This document shows, one piece after another, positions 1 to 12,929 of a stretch of DNA of 64,000 nucleotides (position 1 is the first letter of the stretch; the number at the start of each line of letters is the position of its first letter). A program made the position numbers and the translations under genes. This DNA is from Gorsachius magnificus. Its lineage: Eukaryota > Chordata > Aves > Pelecaniformes > Ardeidae. The stretch lies in the NCBI GenBank assembly GCA_034008185.1, contig CM067086.1, positions 33,439,007 through 33,503,006 of the forward strand, given 5' to 3'. The notes beneath the pieces are model-generated. The model did not search any database, was not told the origin of the DNA, and worked only from the letters and a program-made list of their open reading frames with translations.

Positions 1-1978
1 ATGCATCCTGTTGCACACTGCCTGCATTAGGAGCTGCGTATTGCTGCATCATAAACCAGATATATGCTGAAAAGGCTATTGCCAGAGTGTAAAGATTAAC
101 ATGACATAGTCTGATCAGGTAGTTCAGACATAACTTCAGCTCTATGCTCTGGTTGTGAATAGCTGTCATATTAAAGGTTTTACCAGTGTTTAAGTTCCAT
201 GTTGCCACGCCCAGAACAACTACTAAGATAGCCCTTTTGCAGAGACAGTAACATTTCTTACACAACTGCTTAACGACAGCTCCCTGAAACCGATGCTAAA
301 ATTGAAAGAGAAACTTCCCAAGTCCTTGCTCCAGATGTGAAAGAAAGGAAGAAGACGCTGTTGAGAAGGTAGAGGAACTAAACTGACAAGAGCAATTACA
401 ATGCAAATGAAGGGAAATTCCAGACCTGAAATAGGGAGTATGGAATAAGAGTTCAGTGGTACTCATGGATATTTTCAACTTTATTTAAAGTGGAAACCTA
501 GTGTCTTTGCCTGTTGAGGACTTGGAACGACTGGGACTGCAACAGTGTCAGGTGTGATGCCCCAGCTCTTACAGGACTGATGCATTTTGGGAGTCGATAC
601 TGTTCTATGCTATAGATGAACATTAGGTCTCTGCTGCAGGGCTGAATGTGTCACCTGATCCATCATCAGACAAGCACTTTCAAAGACTCCTTCTGTTAAT
701 CACTGTTGTAGATGTTTTGAACCTGCACATAATCTCAGACAAAGGAAGACAAGGCAAGCAAATTTTGTACTTTTTCTGTCTTTCAGCAACTGGAACAGAT
801 CTTCCCAAACCAGCTCTGCCATTCTCAGTTGACAGAAGCTGCTCCTTTCAAACTCCTGCTTCCTTCATGCTACCATAGCAAGGAGGAGGTAGTCAGCAAA
901 TGTGTACACAAGTATTGTTCTTCTGACTTCCCTAAAGAATGGGGTGCGTTTTGGTTTGTGGTTTTTTTTTTTTTTTGTGTGGATCTGTTTCAAAGGGACT
1001 TTGTTATGATTGAGAAGGTTAATGGATTTTTACACAAATAAAAGAAAAATAGCAATTCTTCTTGAAAAAAATAAATCTACCTGGCTTGAGTTCAGCTATT
1101 TTGATAAGCATTCTAAAAAAGCTAAGGAAGAATAACTGCACTTTCAGAAGTACCATGTGCAACTTCATTATGATTATGCATTCATGGGTGACTTGGCCAC
1201 ATTAAAACAGTGTGAATCCAACCATTAGAAAGAATTTGGCAATAGCAAACCAAAGCTATTTGCAAATGAACAAACCAACCATACCAGTGTTTTTACTCCC
1301 TAGTACCTGCCACCAACCTTGAAACTAATGCACCCAGTGGAGGTGATACTGCAAGTTTTTGTTTCAAGCTTACGGTGGGTGCAAAGCCACAAATTAAAAG
1401 AGAAGAGCATGGGACAGACAAAAATCATTGTAAATCCAGCATCTTTGTAACATTAAAAAAAACAAAACCAAAAACCCAAACCACTCCATGGTGGGTTGTG
1501 GAAGCAACATGGCAGACATAAACCAGGAAAAGATTGTATGAACAGAGACCTGATTTGCATGTACTGTAATGTACCCACTTGTTATGAATTTAAGGACCAT
1601 CCCTTGGAGTTATGGAAAAGGGTAGAAGCTTTCTGAGCCAAAAACAATTTTGAGAAGGTATTTAGTCTCTCTTTTTTTTTTTTTCCCCTTAGATACTTTT
1701 AAGTGACTATATATCCTGACAGAGCGGTCAGTAGTATGTATTTACACACACTCACTCTCTCACACATGCACAGGGTGAACTCAGTATCACTACATCAGTT
1801 TGTAGAGCGTTATTCTTCCTCACTCAGTCACCTGTGCCTAACAATTCCTCCTGTATCCAAAGGTCTGTTTGGCAGCCTGCTTCTTGTATTCCACCACTAA
1901 CAAAGCTGCTTCAGAACAAGCTGAGCTGTCAGCAGTGATGGGGATGCTTGAGGCATGGAAGTCTCCAATTCACAGTTC

Positions 1979-2045
1979 ATAGAATCATAGAATGTTTTGG
2001 GTTGGAAGGGACCCCTAGAGGTCATCTAGTCAACCCCCAGTTGAG
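1979..2045 (-). mobile_element. CR1 LINE 3'-end fragment
   Basis: Read on the minus strand, this is the terminal CR1 3' sequence. It has the typical 'GACC...CTAGGGGTCCCTTCCAACCC' stretch and ends in two copies of the ATTCTATG octamer that closes bird CR1 elements. Only about 65 bp remain, so it is a heavily 5'-truncated insertion. The right limit is approximate. Confidence 0.85.
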
Positions 2046-3756
2046 AGGCTTTACTTAACCTTACAGTGCTAATGCGTCCTTAGAGATTTGTACCAGGGCA
2101 AACAGGAAGCAAAGTTGTTGAATAAGCAACAGCTGTCTTTTCTGCTGTAACTGCACTTTAAATTGAGAAGCATGGCACATAGGACTTCTTTTCCTTACTT
2201 ATTTCTTAAAAATATTCACCAATACTTGAGTATTTCAGGGACCACCCCACTCTGATGGATGCACATATACCTCCTATTTATAGCTTACCTGACTTCAACC
2301 AGCCAGCCAACCCTCTGTAGATACCTATTTTGTATGATTCTTTAGTAGAGAAAGCAATTTTTATTTTAATCAATGCTTTTGGCAATGACTATTGCTGCAG
2401 CATAGAATGAGATGACAAAAGCCTTTGTTTTCCTAACTGCTGTGTGTATGTAAAAGGCTGTCTGGGAGACACTGTGAGATTTCTGTTTGTTCTTAATAAA
2501 ATGCAGTTATTGTGAATTAAACTATTATTCACAGAATGAAAGAAACTATTTTAAAAGCCAAAATAGTCTCGATGGACAAAGACTGTGTTTGGTATCGAGG
2601 CACATACCTGTCCTCAACCGATTCCTTGTTTCTTTCTGGTGATCTTTGCTCGCTTTAGTGGATGACTCAAGCACACTCCTGTGGGCACTGGGTGTTCACT
2701 CCTTCAAAAGATGGCTAAAACAATCTCCCGGACTTCCTCCTGTGACACAGCTACTTGGTCACTTCTTCAGTGCACATTCTCAGGCTTTTTACAGCAGCGG
2801 GATTTTTACAGCATAGTCAACATTCCCAGCACACTCTTAAGCCCAAGACTGTCCACTCTGCTGGGACTAATTTATTTTCCGACACAGTCTCCCCACAGCT
2901 TAGTGAATCTTCCTTCTGCTATAGTGCTCTTCAAGGGCCTTGACTGCTTCTCCTCCTCATGAAGAAACACAGCCTGGCTGAACCACGCCCCAAGCCATGC
3001 GCAACTCAAGTGTACCATGAGGTTCTTGGCCACAGGACCTCTGCTGTAGTCATTTACACTGCAGTCATGCTCCCAGGGCCTGCCGCTGCTGTTGTTAGCC
3101 AATTTCTGCCCCAACACCCACCCTTCCCAGTTCTGCCTGGACTTGCAACCAAACCCAGTTTGCATCAGGGTGGAGCTTCACTAACTTCAGAGAGACCTAC
3201 CAACTTACATTAAGGCAGCACCGGAATTAAAAATCTGGCCAACCCCAACATCTAAAGTATTTATGAGAAATAAAACCGTAAGAAATTAATTAAATCTAGA
3301 CAACGTTACCCCAAAGCTAGTGGCACATCCCCAAGCTGCTGCCTTTCATCTGGACAAGCAGAATACTTCCTGTGACATGAGCTAACCTGTGGCTTTCAAA
3401 TTTCATGGCACCATGGAAAAAAAAAAAAAAGGTCACCTTATCTCTACCATATTGCATGATGGTATGTTGCCATGTTTTAATTACAGATTACATAGACAAG
3501 CATACTACAGCATCATATGCAAATTAAGCATGACCCCTAGGCTCCTGCCACCTTGCTGGTTTAGCTAGTGTTTTGACATTTCAATTGTCTCAGTTATATT
3601 ACTAAGGAGTCATGGGAAAAAAAAAAAGAAAAAAAGAGACATACCAGGTAAAGGTTACAGTAATTTTTAGCTCATCAACAAAGATTTCCCAACCTTAAGT
3701 TCCTCTTGAGAGCAGAGATCAAGAAAACTTTATTCACATAGTCATTACAATCATTT

Positions 3757-4240
3757 TCAACAACACATTTTCCTCGTGTTCTCAGGTGGCCTTTTTAATG
3801 CCACATCTTTTCCACATCCTGCATCACCATGCCCCTGCCCCATTCGGCAATGGGTCCACATTTTCGCTGTCTTCCTTCTGCTACTTATGTAGTTACAGAA
3901 GCCCTTCTTGTTGCCTTTGATATCCCTCAACAGATTCAACTCCAGGCGGGCTTTGGCATTCCTAACCACATCTCGGACAGTGTTGCTGTATTCCTCCCAG
4001 GTTACCCATCCCTGCTTCCACCTTTTTGTGCTCAAGTTTTGCCAGGAGCAACTTGATCATCCACACAGGCTTCCTGGCATTTTTGCTTGACTTCCTGCTC
4101 TTTGGGATAGGCTGTTCTTGAGCTTAGAGGAGGTGATCCTTGACTGTCAATCAGCTTTCCTGGACCCTTCTTCCCTCTAGGGCTCCATCTCGTGGGACTC
4201 TTTCAAGCAGATCCCTGACGAGGTCACGGTCTGCTCTCCT
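3757..4240 (-). mobile_element. CR1 LINE ORF2 relic
   Basis: The minus frame 4035-3757 encodes a segment resembling the CR1 ORF2 region between endonuclease and reverse transcriptase. It has the pattern [11 protein letters not shown] followed by KARLELNL and IKGNKKGF. After about residue 55 the expected family continuation is lost and reappears in another frame, so the copy is broken. Upstream CR1-like sequence continues to about 4240. Element ends are estimated. It is a dead internal fragment of a retrotransposon, not a host gene. Confidence 0.75.
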
Positions 4241-4815
4241 ATGTTTATTTCATTAAACATAATTGAACACAACAGTATATTTTAATTTTCTGTTATTTTC
4301 TTTCTGAAATGCTCCTGTGGATCAGGAAGTTACCATCCCAGCCCACATATCAGATTTCATATTTAGAGTGGTATACGCTGTTTTCAAACAAAGGGTTAAA
4401 TAGAAACAAAAAAATGCGTATTTTTGGCAGTCTGGCCAAGGTTACATTATGAGTTTATCATAACTTTCAGATCCACAGAAGAGTAAACATTAGATACACG
4501 TTCTTGCCTCCTTTGCCCTATTTCCCCATAATTATTTTCTGGAGAGGCAAGGAAAAAACCTTTTCTGTCTGAGCCTAAAAGTTCTGCTCACCTGTCTTCA
4601 TAGCAGAGGATTTCAAGGTTCACTTCTGTGTTTGAACTGACATCCTCTGTAACAACTCTGTGAGTCTGTGCAGGCCTTTAGCCCCAACATTGTCGTACTG
4701 CTGCACTGCTTTCTACTCATCTAATTAAAAAAAGCTGTGGGGCAGTTTTGCTTGCTTTTCCATGTGTGTCTCCGAGTCCCGCTACAAGTTTTCTGCTTTG
4801 ATTTTGGTTTTTTTA

Positions 4816-7800
4816 CTATTTTATTCCACTTGATTGTGGAGCTGTCTTCCTCTGCTCCAGGATTTCTTGACAACTTTTGTACACTTCTATCAAGCAGTCC
4901 AGACGTGGCTTGGAGCTCTAGAATTTAAGTCAAACAACAAGAATCAGGCTGTGAACTGGCTGTAAAAGAGCTGGAAAGCTTAATTTCCCACTAGTGAGAC
5001 TGTCAGGCAGAAAAGGGAATGTGGAGATGGTTGACACAAAGCTGACTATCAGAAGCATGCATGTAAAAGGAATGCAACAGCAAGATATCTGTAGTTAATT
5101 AGCTTTCTCACATTAAAATCAATGGAGAATAGATTCCCTTTCACATGTTTGCTGAGAAATAATCCATCAAACTTCAGGAGGTGTTTGATACAAGTTGGTG
5201 ATACAGGAAGGCAAAGCCATTCCATAAGCCATACTTGCTCGGTGGCGAAAAATGGCCAGTCCCTAAAGCTGTCAGGTCAAAACATGCAGGACCATTCTGC
5301 AGTTAGCCTGAATCTCTCACCAAACCAGAAATCCTCCCCTTTCTCAGCTCACAGTGACAGCATGGAAGAACATCCACACTTCCCAACCCATTAACCTATC
5401 TACAAGGCCATACTCCTAGAGACCTAACAAACAGCAGATTCCCATACACTACTCCACCATCCTAGAAGGCCTCCACCCTGAAAAATCTACCTTCACGACA
5501 GGGAATTCAGACACCTGGCCCTTGGCCTCTGCTAGTACTGTCAACAAAAGGACAACGGGAGGTTAACTGAAAGCATCAATTCATTTCACACAAACAGCGA
5601 ACGGTGGTCAAAGTATAATGATTTTCCATCACTTCTAACCTGGACCAGATTAAAAGCAGCAAGGAGGTGAAAGTTTCCCAGTTCCACAGTCCCTGTGGTC
5701 CCATGACTTTTGAGCTCCCAAAACAGCATTACCGTGTAAAGTCCATCAAATGCCTCTCTCCTTGCAAGTGTTGCTTAAGAGAACAATAGGTCAATTCAGC
5801 GCAGAAGTGCTCCTGGGCTCAGTGACACGGTAAATTATATTTTTGTAGGCTGACATAGCTTAGAGGAACCCAATGAAGGAGACGTAGCAAAGTTACTAAT
5901 TACTGCTCCTTCAAAACTAAGTAACATACTAACTTGCACGTTAAAGTGAGAATTACTGACAGGTAATGAACTGCAAACTGACACAGCTCTTTCTGTACCT
6001 CCTTTGCTGGTGGAGTCAACTCTACCAATGCTAAGGTATTTCCATGAAAATAGAACTGTTTGGAATTGAGATAGAAAAAAAAAAGAGACACTACACAAAT
6101 GCCAGGCAGCCTCTTTGAAGCTGGAAAGGAACATGTATAACTAAAACCAGCCTTCTGATTGCAGCTCTCTGGAATTTATTAGTTGTTGATTTCCAGCAAA
6201 TCTATTTTTTTCCCTTGACTGTGTGTGAAATGCTTAATTTATATTACTGTTAGTAAACAACTTTACAGTTGTGGGACTGAGTTAGCAGCAGACATCAATG
6301 GAATAGTCTATTTATACCTGTAAGTATTCAGCTGAAAACTAACTGTATCCAGTCATAAACTAGATGTGGACTACAAAATAGTAAGTCACCAGCAGCAGGT
6401 GAATTAAGAAGGACAGAGAGGGCTATAAACCTCACCAGTCTAAGATGTGAGGTACCTCTGTACTGCCTACCACCACTCAAGGATCAGGGATTGTTGTGTT
6501 AGGTGCGTACATGCAGAAAGGAAATCCATCCCCAAAATGGCATTATGAACAGTCAGAAGAAGTTAGCAAGAGAAGAGAAAGGGGAGACAGGGTAACAGTA
6601 AAGCAAACAAGTTATTATACATTAAGCAAACTGCTCACAGCTTGTACTGTGATCTTTGTCAACGGGTGAGACAGGGGAAGTCATTCTAATGCCAAGCAGG
6701 TTTTTATGAGCCCTTCTGGCACACAGAGCTGAGAGAAAAATAGACTGCAGCACAATGCCATAGCTGTGATGGTAACACTGAGCAGAAGACTACACAGAAA
6801 GCTGTATGAGTCCTCAGGACCCTGCGTGAGCCAAAGACTTCTAGCTCATGCAAACACCTGACTGGGTTCAGATTTACACAGCTCCCTGTTCTTTGAACGG
6901 AGGGCAAATGAAAAAACCATCCCTGGCACATACTTCTACGAGACTTCTAATACCACCCATTCCACAATGCTGTGAGACCCACCCTGAAGGCCCAGTCAGG
7001 GAAAGGCAATGGTAAACAGCTGCCTGGGGTGGAATAAAGATATGACTAGACAATTGGCACACACACACAGACCACAGATCGGGATTTCTCCACCATTCAG
7101 TAAAACTCACCTGAAAGAGCGGCACGACCTCAGATACTCCCTGGGTCTGGAGATCTCCAGGGTCCTGGAGGAGGATGCACAGGTAGTAGATAACCTTCTG
7201 CTACAGGACAAACAGACAAAATCATCGGAGTTTGAAAATGCTATCAAAGTGCCTGGAGTTATCACAGAAAGAGGATCCGTTTCAACTCCTTGGGCTGAAG
7301 GCCAATCACCCGAGGCCACAGCCAAGCCTACAAATTTACAGCTTTCCTCTTTTACCTGTGTTTTTTTCTATTCAATTTTCAACATGAAAACAACACACAC
7401 GTGCTGGAAGGGTAAGGTCTGCTTTACTAAAGGAGCTTTGCAGAAAACCCCTGCAATACGAAAAATAATCTCTTGCATTGTCTATCTTCTTATCTCTGTC
7501 TTGACCAGTTACGGAGTTTGGCATCAGGATTTGTATGAACAGTACAACACAAAGAGCTAAAACCACTAGCTCAGTGTCAGTAGCATTATCTGAGAGATGG
7601 ATTTGGCTTTTTGAGGTTATTTTTTGGCTTGAGTTCTCCTTTAAAGGTAAGAGAAAAGAGAATAAAGAGAGAAATCTGACACAAAGCTCCTGCTGTCAGT
7701 AAAGCAATGGATGGTGCTGTGTTTAATTGCTCTGGTAAATCACGCTCAGGAAAATATGCTGGATGGGAGTGTGCCCACAGATACACAAGAAGAAAGACGG

Positions 7801-10186
7801 TGTATGATTACCATATGGATGGCTTCATTGATAACCACGTCCTTCACTCGGCCCATCTCAATGAAGGTTGTGCTCTCTTTCCCTGAAGCATAGGACGAAG
7901 TCACCTGAATGCCGAGTGAGCCAATGACCAGTAGGGATTCCTGGTCAATTTTCACGAAGTGCAGGTATATGATCAGGCCAATCAGCGTGATGAAGATAGC
8001 AGCAGAAAGCACCATACTATTCTGCAACACAAACCAAGCAAAGACAGAGCTCTGGTCTTACAGTTAATTGAACATGGCTTTAGAGAGAGTAATATCACAT
8101 AGTAAATTACAATATTAAAGCTACAGTTACAAGGCAATTTTACTTAGGTGGAGCCCTTTCATTCACCTGGCTGGCTGATATATATATAATGAGATTTAAA
8201 TCAGTCTTCACAGTATGGTCTGCAAGAACTGGGAGCTGAAACTGAAAACTGCAAGAAAACTATTCCCTTATAAGTTTAGTGCAGAGAGATCAACTAAAAC
8301 CAGCTAGTTACACCAATGACAGCATATTATACAAATATCTGCCAAGATGATGTCACTGACAGAGAAGTGTTGTGAAACATCTGGTGGAACTGAGGATGGA
8401 GTCTCGGAGGGGAAGAAAAATCTTTTAGGAAAAACCATTGGCCTAGTGGTTTTCTTCTTACAAATTGCAAGTCTAAGCTTGTCCAAACCTTGTCTCTCTT
8501 CCTGCCTTAAATACAAATGTTTGTCTGAGGATGAATGTCTTTTGCATGCTGCCATCTTGGGATTGCTGTTGCATAAAATAATATGTAACTGATGAAACTA
8601 CAGTCAACGGTAAGTCATCTGAAGACCTGGAAATAAATCCTAAAGGTCTGTGACCCACAACCTGTTTCTGGGACATGTTTTGGAGAGCTCCAGGCTGCTT
8701 ACCCATGAACCAAAGTTATAACTCACACTGCCTAAAGGACCAGAACTGCATGGCCCCACTGCTCAAGCTGGGTCTGTACCACCATGGGAAGTAAAGAAGC
8801 TGTGGCCACGTTCAAAGGGAAAGGATAGGGGACTCCTCCGGAAGTTTGTCATCATGGGAAAAAAACAGTCATGAATTACAGACACTGAAATCCACACAGA
8901 GAGACTTTCAGAACTGCTTTCCTGGCAGAAAGGAAGGATTGCAGTCACTTGTGTACAAGCTACATGAACACACGTAAAAGCAAACAGGAGGGCAGTAGGT
9001 GGTAACCACTGGCTGGGGTGTATGCTTTCATAACAAATAAAGCTCAAACACAGCTTCCCTTCCAGCTAGAGGAAGGTGAACCATCTTTTCGTATCAGAAA
9101 CCTGCCAACTGACCCACGTTGCAATCTCTGACTTCGTTGGGAAAGATTATTTTAAAAACTGAAGTGAAATAGTCATAGCATTAGTCACAGTGACCAGCTT
9201 CTTCAGTCAAGCTACTGACTCCAATCTGGAGATAACTGGTCTGGGTCTACAAGTTGGTCATTCCCTGCAAGTATGGGTCACAGATCAGACACCTAAACTA
9301 ATACTTTTGGATGTATCAGCAGCTTTTGAAATCTGTACTGCCCAGGTCTTACTGCCTCAGCTGTGAAACACGAGCAAGTAGATGACATGCATGGTGTAGT
9401 GCTCTCAGAGTCACTCAGCAAAATCCCTTCCGGGACTAACAATCACTCACCTTCTTCAATATGTCCTTTACTGCGGATTCCCGCAACTCACCTCTCCGTC
9501 TGTTATTTGGGAGCATGCCAGGCACTACTCAACACCCATGCAAACATCTACCCTACCTGGCAAGAGGCTACAAACCAACGGAGGCATCAGAGAAGCCTCC
9601 GAGAGCAGCCGGCGGCAGCCTGTGAGCCCTCAGAGGCGGGCTAGCACAGCTCTCTCTTTTTCACCACATACTCATCACATCTACCGCCTCGGCGTCCCCA
9701 GCGCACGGAGGCCCAGCAAACGCGGGGCCCGCCCTTCGCCGGCACCGGCCACCTTCCTTGGCCCGCGCTGCCCACGCCCTAGCAGCGGCGCGGCAAAGGC
9801 TGCGCGGCTCCCTCCGGCCGGGCGGGCTCTGGGGACGCAGGCCGCCCCCGAGCCTCTCGGATGCCCCCCCCCTTTGACGCAGGCCGTGGGCGCAGCCAGC
9901 TCAGGGCCGCACCCCCCGGTCACCCCTGGGCGGAAGAGCCGCGGGGGGGTCTGAGGAGCGGCGGGAAGGGGCGAGGCCGGCGCGCCGCGGCCCGGGGGGC
10001 GGCCGGTACCTCGCTGAGGACGAAGAGCCCGTAGGCCGCCAGCCAGACGGCGGAGGTGACGGCGCTGAGCGAGCGGAGCTGCAGGCGGGGGCAGCGCACC
10101 GCCAGCTCCCGGCAGGAGGCGCTGTGCTGGCGGCACCGCAGCGCGATGGGCGCCCCCGCCGCCGAGCGGTACCGGCGCTCCTCCAT
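4816..10186 (-). CDS. PIGH: PIGH, GPI N-acetylglucosaminyltransferase subunit H
   Basis: PIGH is a subunit of the ER membrane complex (with PIGA, PIGC, PIGP, PIGQ, PIGY and DPM2) that transfers GlcNAc from UDP-GlcNAc to phosphatidylinositol, the first step of GPI-anchor synthesis. Coding exons in transcript order are 10186-10010, 8021-7812, 7200-7111 and 4917-4816. All join in phase 0 with GT-AG introns, and the total is 192 aa against 188 in human. The start ATG has a strong context (GGCGGCATGG). Residues about 44-57 and 61-79 form a hydrophobic hairpin, with the exon 1/2 junction between them. Exon 2 carries the conserved LHFVKIDQE and SYASGKESTTFIEMG stretches, and the last exon carries KPRLDCLIE and SCQEIL. 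Its promoter lies in a CpG island and it points away from ARG2. Family identity is firm. UTR ends were not determined. Confidence 0.95.
4820..4825 (-). terminator. AATAAA hexamer overlapping the PIGH stop region
   Basis: The last PIGH codons read GGA ATA AAA TAG, so a perfect AATAAA lies immediately before the stop codon. Cleavage 10-30 nt downstream would leave almost no 3' UTR. It may be unused. Better-placed minus-strand hexamers lie at 4244-4249 and 3729-3734. Confidence 0.3.
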
Positions 10187-10480
10187 GCCGCCCCGCCGGA
10201 ACCACCGAAGAGCAGCCCAGAGCGGCCCCGCCCGCCGCCGGGGCCCGGCCTGCCCCTCCCCTGGGCTCCGCCGGGCCGGCCTGGGCCCGGCTCCGCGGGC
10301 GTCGGCCCAGACCCGCCCGGCCTGCCCCGAGCGCGGAGCGGAGCCGAGCCGCGGACAGTCGGCGGGTTTAGCGCGGCCGCGCGGGAGGAGCCTTAGCTGA
10401 GGTGGGCTGAGGGGAGGCTCCGCAGGCCCGGCCCTCCCCCGCCAAATGGCGTCTCCCCTGCAGCGAGCGTGCAGCCGCCC
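9680..10480. promoter_or_regulatory. CpG island over PIGH exon 1 and promoter
   Basis: The base composition changes sharply to G+C-rich, CpG-dense sequence covering PIGH exon 1, the start of intron 1 and the upstream region. The surroundings on both sides are A+T-rich. This is the expected setting for a TATA-less housekeeping promoter firing on the minus strand. The limits were judged by eye. Long open frames on both strands here result from the low stop-codon density of GC-rich DNA. Confidence 0.8.
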
Positions 10481-12929
10481 CGTCCGGCCGCGGGGTGCCA
10501 GCCCCGCCGCGCCGCACCGAGGGTGGTGCCACGGGATTGCCTGGCTTGGTTAAACCTCGCCGGGCGCCTTTCCGTAATCCTGACCGCCATCGGGAGCTGC
10601 TGCGGTTTGCAAATGTCGATAATCCATTGCTTGCTTCCTCTGTTGTAAACGCCGCGGGTTCTGGTGGCGGTGTGTACATCTGCCATGATGAAGAGAGATG
10701 GATTTTTTTTTCCCCATTTGCCTTTGCCGATTCCTACTACATAAATGCACCTTTTTGTCTGTACCATCCTTTACTACGAGGTCTTTTGGGTTGGTTTTTT
10801 TTTTTTCCAGTAGGTTTTTTTGTTTTTCAAACTAAAGCAGTGTTTTCTGGTTCCGTGCCATCTTAAGTACCTAATAAATTGGAGACTTGGCTTTGTGTAC
10901 AGAGACTTAATGAGTCTTTGTATTATGTTCTCTTTAATACTTCTAAACTACTGCTTCATGTGACTTGCCTGGCAGTGACGTACAGCTACAGCTCTGTAAT
11001 TTCCAAACCATCATCCTCACTTCTTTGCCCTTTTTATTCGCTCCCCCTCTCCCACAGTCCAGGAGGTGTGCTCGTTAGCTTTAATGGCAGATGCCACCTT
11101 TCTGCCAGCAATTTACTTCATTCGTGGTATCTTCAGAGCTCTCGGGTGGATGCTACACACACAAACCTGCCAACTTGCAAGGGCAGCAAAGGAATCTTTA
11201 ACAGGCACGAGACACCAAGGGGCGTTGAAGGATGGCTACCAAGGTCTTTGCTTGGCCTCGAGGAGCGGGTGATGGTTGGCAGCAGTGGAAGACTCGTGTC
11301 CAGGAGCTCACCGTGAGGCAGAAGCAGAGGTGAGGGATGGGCTGGAGCTCTGAAGGGAAAAAGGGAGCTGGCCGGGGGAGAAAAAAATAACGGCAGATGA
11401 TGAATGGGCAGGAATGGAGGAGAAAATGCCGATGTTAAAAAGAGGGTGAGAGGAGTTCATAGATGGAGGGAAAGTGTTCAAAACAGTAAATTGAAACCGG
11501 GGTCACAGGTTTTTTTAAAAGGGAAGAAATGCTTGAAATGACAGGTGAGAAGGACTGAAGTAAACAAAGAGGAGCTCAGGTGTGACAGCCTAGGAGACAG
11601 GGATGAGGTGAAAGAAAAAACCGGGAGCAGGGAGTAGAAGAAAAAGCAATGTGAAGAGTGAGAAAGTCAGTGACAGGAGGGGAAAAAAGCACAAGCTCAT
11701 GGGGAAGTGGCAATTGTAACTCATGTTAACAAGATGTGGGAAGTTAAGGAGATGCAGAGGCGGAGAGAGGATTTGGAAATCTTGAAAAAGCAAAAGTGTG
11801 TGGAATTTTTTTTTCGTGTCATTGGCAAGTCCCAGTTTAACCACGTTTGCACCCCGTCATCTCTCTTCTCGTGAACACTGCCTGTCTGCCTTGCAGACGC
11901 GTGTGTAAGGTTGCACATCTGACAGTAAGGAGTCTCGTTGCCCTGTCACAGAAGGGAAAGATGGGGCATTTACTAGTTTTTTAATAATTTCTTAATCTGT
12001 GATCCTTCAAATGCGCTGTGAATAGGAACAGTGAGAGCTTTCAGCACTTGCGAATTGTCTCAGGCCAAGACACCCCGAGATCAGATATTTGAGGCAGGTG
12101 CTGGAGACCTGCCTTTTTTAATGCTTTATGGAGGTTATCGGGTGAAGAGTGTCACCCCAGTTTTTCTTTAGTAAAGCCAGGGAGCAGCTCGGCAGCTCTC
12201 GGCAGCTCAGCACGGCTGGCCAGGGAGCTCGGCTGAGGTAGTGTGTGGGTACTACCGTCATCCCCGTGTGTGATTGCCCCTGGGACAGGTACAGGGTGCA
12301 TCGTTTCACACCAAGATCAGCCCCCCCGGGGCCTGGTCTCTCGTAGTGGCCGCAGGGGGGGTACCGAGGGAAGGGGTATTCCCCGAGACCCCTCTCAGCG
12401 GGGCGGGGTGCGCTGTGCCGCTGCCCCCGGCCCCGGGCCTGGCTGATGCTTCGTGCCTGCCCTCTCTGCAAGGGCGAGGAGAGCCGGTGTGGCACCGGCC
12501 CGGGGGAGCGCCTGGAGGAGGCCGTGAGGGGAGGGCGGCCCGGGGGACCGCCTGGAGGAGGGGGGGGGGGAGGGTCCTGGAGCTCTGCCTGCCACCGGCA
12601 GGGAGGAGAGGCGGCCCAGGGTCCTCGCGGGAGGCCGGGTGGGAGCGGGGCGGGGGGAGGCCCGGGGGGGCGCTGGCCGTTGCGGAGGAGCCGTTGGCCG
12701 CCCCGCTCTCCCTCCTCCCCCGCCCCGGGCCGTCGCGCGCCGCGCCGGGTGCGCCGCGGGGGGCGGGACACACCTCCGGGCGCGCGCGCTGCCGTTGGCC
12801 GGGCGGCGCGGGCGTGTGAGGGGCGGGAGGCGGGGACCCGGCCCCTGGCCGCGGCGCGCGCGGGGCCGCCGCTCGCTAAAAGGAGCGGGGCGGCGACAGC
12901 GGCGGGTATCGCTCGGCGGCGCTTGCATC
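10187..12929. other. Spacer between divergent PIGH and ARG2
   Basis: This 2.74 kb spacer separates the PIGH start codon from the ARG2 start codon. It is CpG-rich at both ends. The middle has no recognisable exon. Positions 11315-11790 are strongly purine-rich on the plus strand. The 123-codon plus-strand frame at 10495-10866 shows no protein family I know and starts in CpG-island sequence, so I do not call it a gene. A promoter-divergent non-coding transcript is possible but unsupported. Confidence 0.5.

Larger units (their letters stand above)
1..4815. other. Non-coding region downstream of PIGH
   Basis: I found no exon with supportable family similarity here. The open frames are short, lack splice context and look random. 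Plus-strand AATAAA hexamers lie at 1037-1042 and 2495-2500. In human the gene next to PIGH on this side is PLEKHH1, ending tail-to-tail with PIGH, so part of 1-2510 could be the 3' UTR of its orthologue. That is inference from synteny only. Two CR1 fragments (listed separately) lie inside. The 3' UTR of PIGH must start at 4815 and run leftward. Minus-strand hexamers that could end it are at 4244-4249 and 3729-3734. Confidence 0.5.

Noticed and set aside
2681..3213. Possible exon or old repeat with frames on both strands
   Set aside because: No recognisable family, no convincing splice sites and no repeat signature I can name.
7009..7560. 183-codon plus-strand frame
   Set aside because: It lies antisense across PIGH exon 3, which is supported by homology and splice sites. 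The frame itself resembles nothing known.
9538..10679. Overlapping long open frames on both strands around PIGH exon 1
   Set aside because: GC-rich island DNA has few stop codons. Only the 59-codon minus segment from 10186 matches a family and ends at a splice donor.
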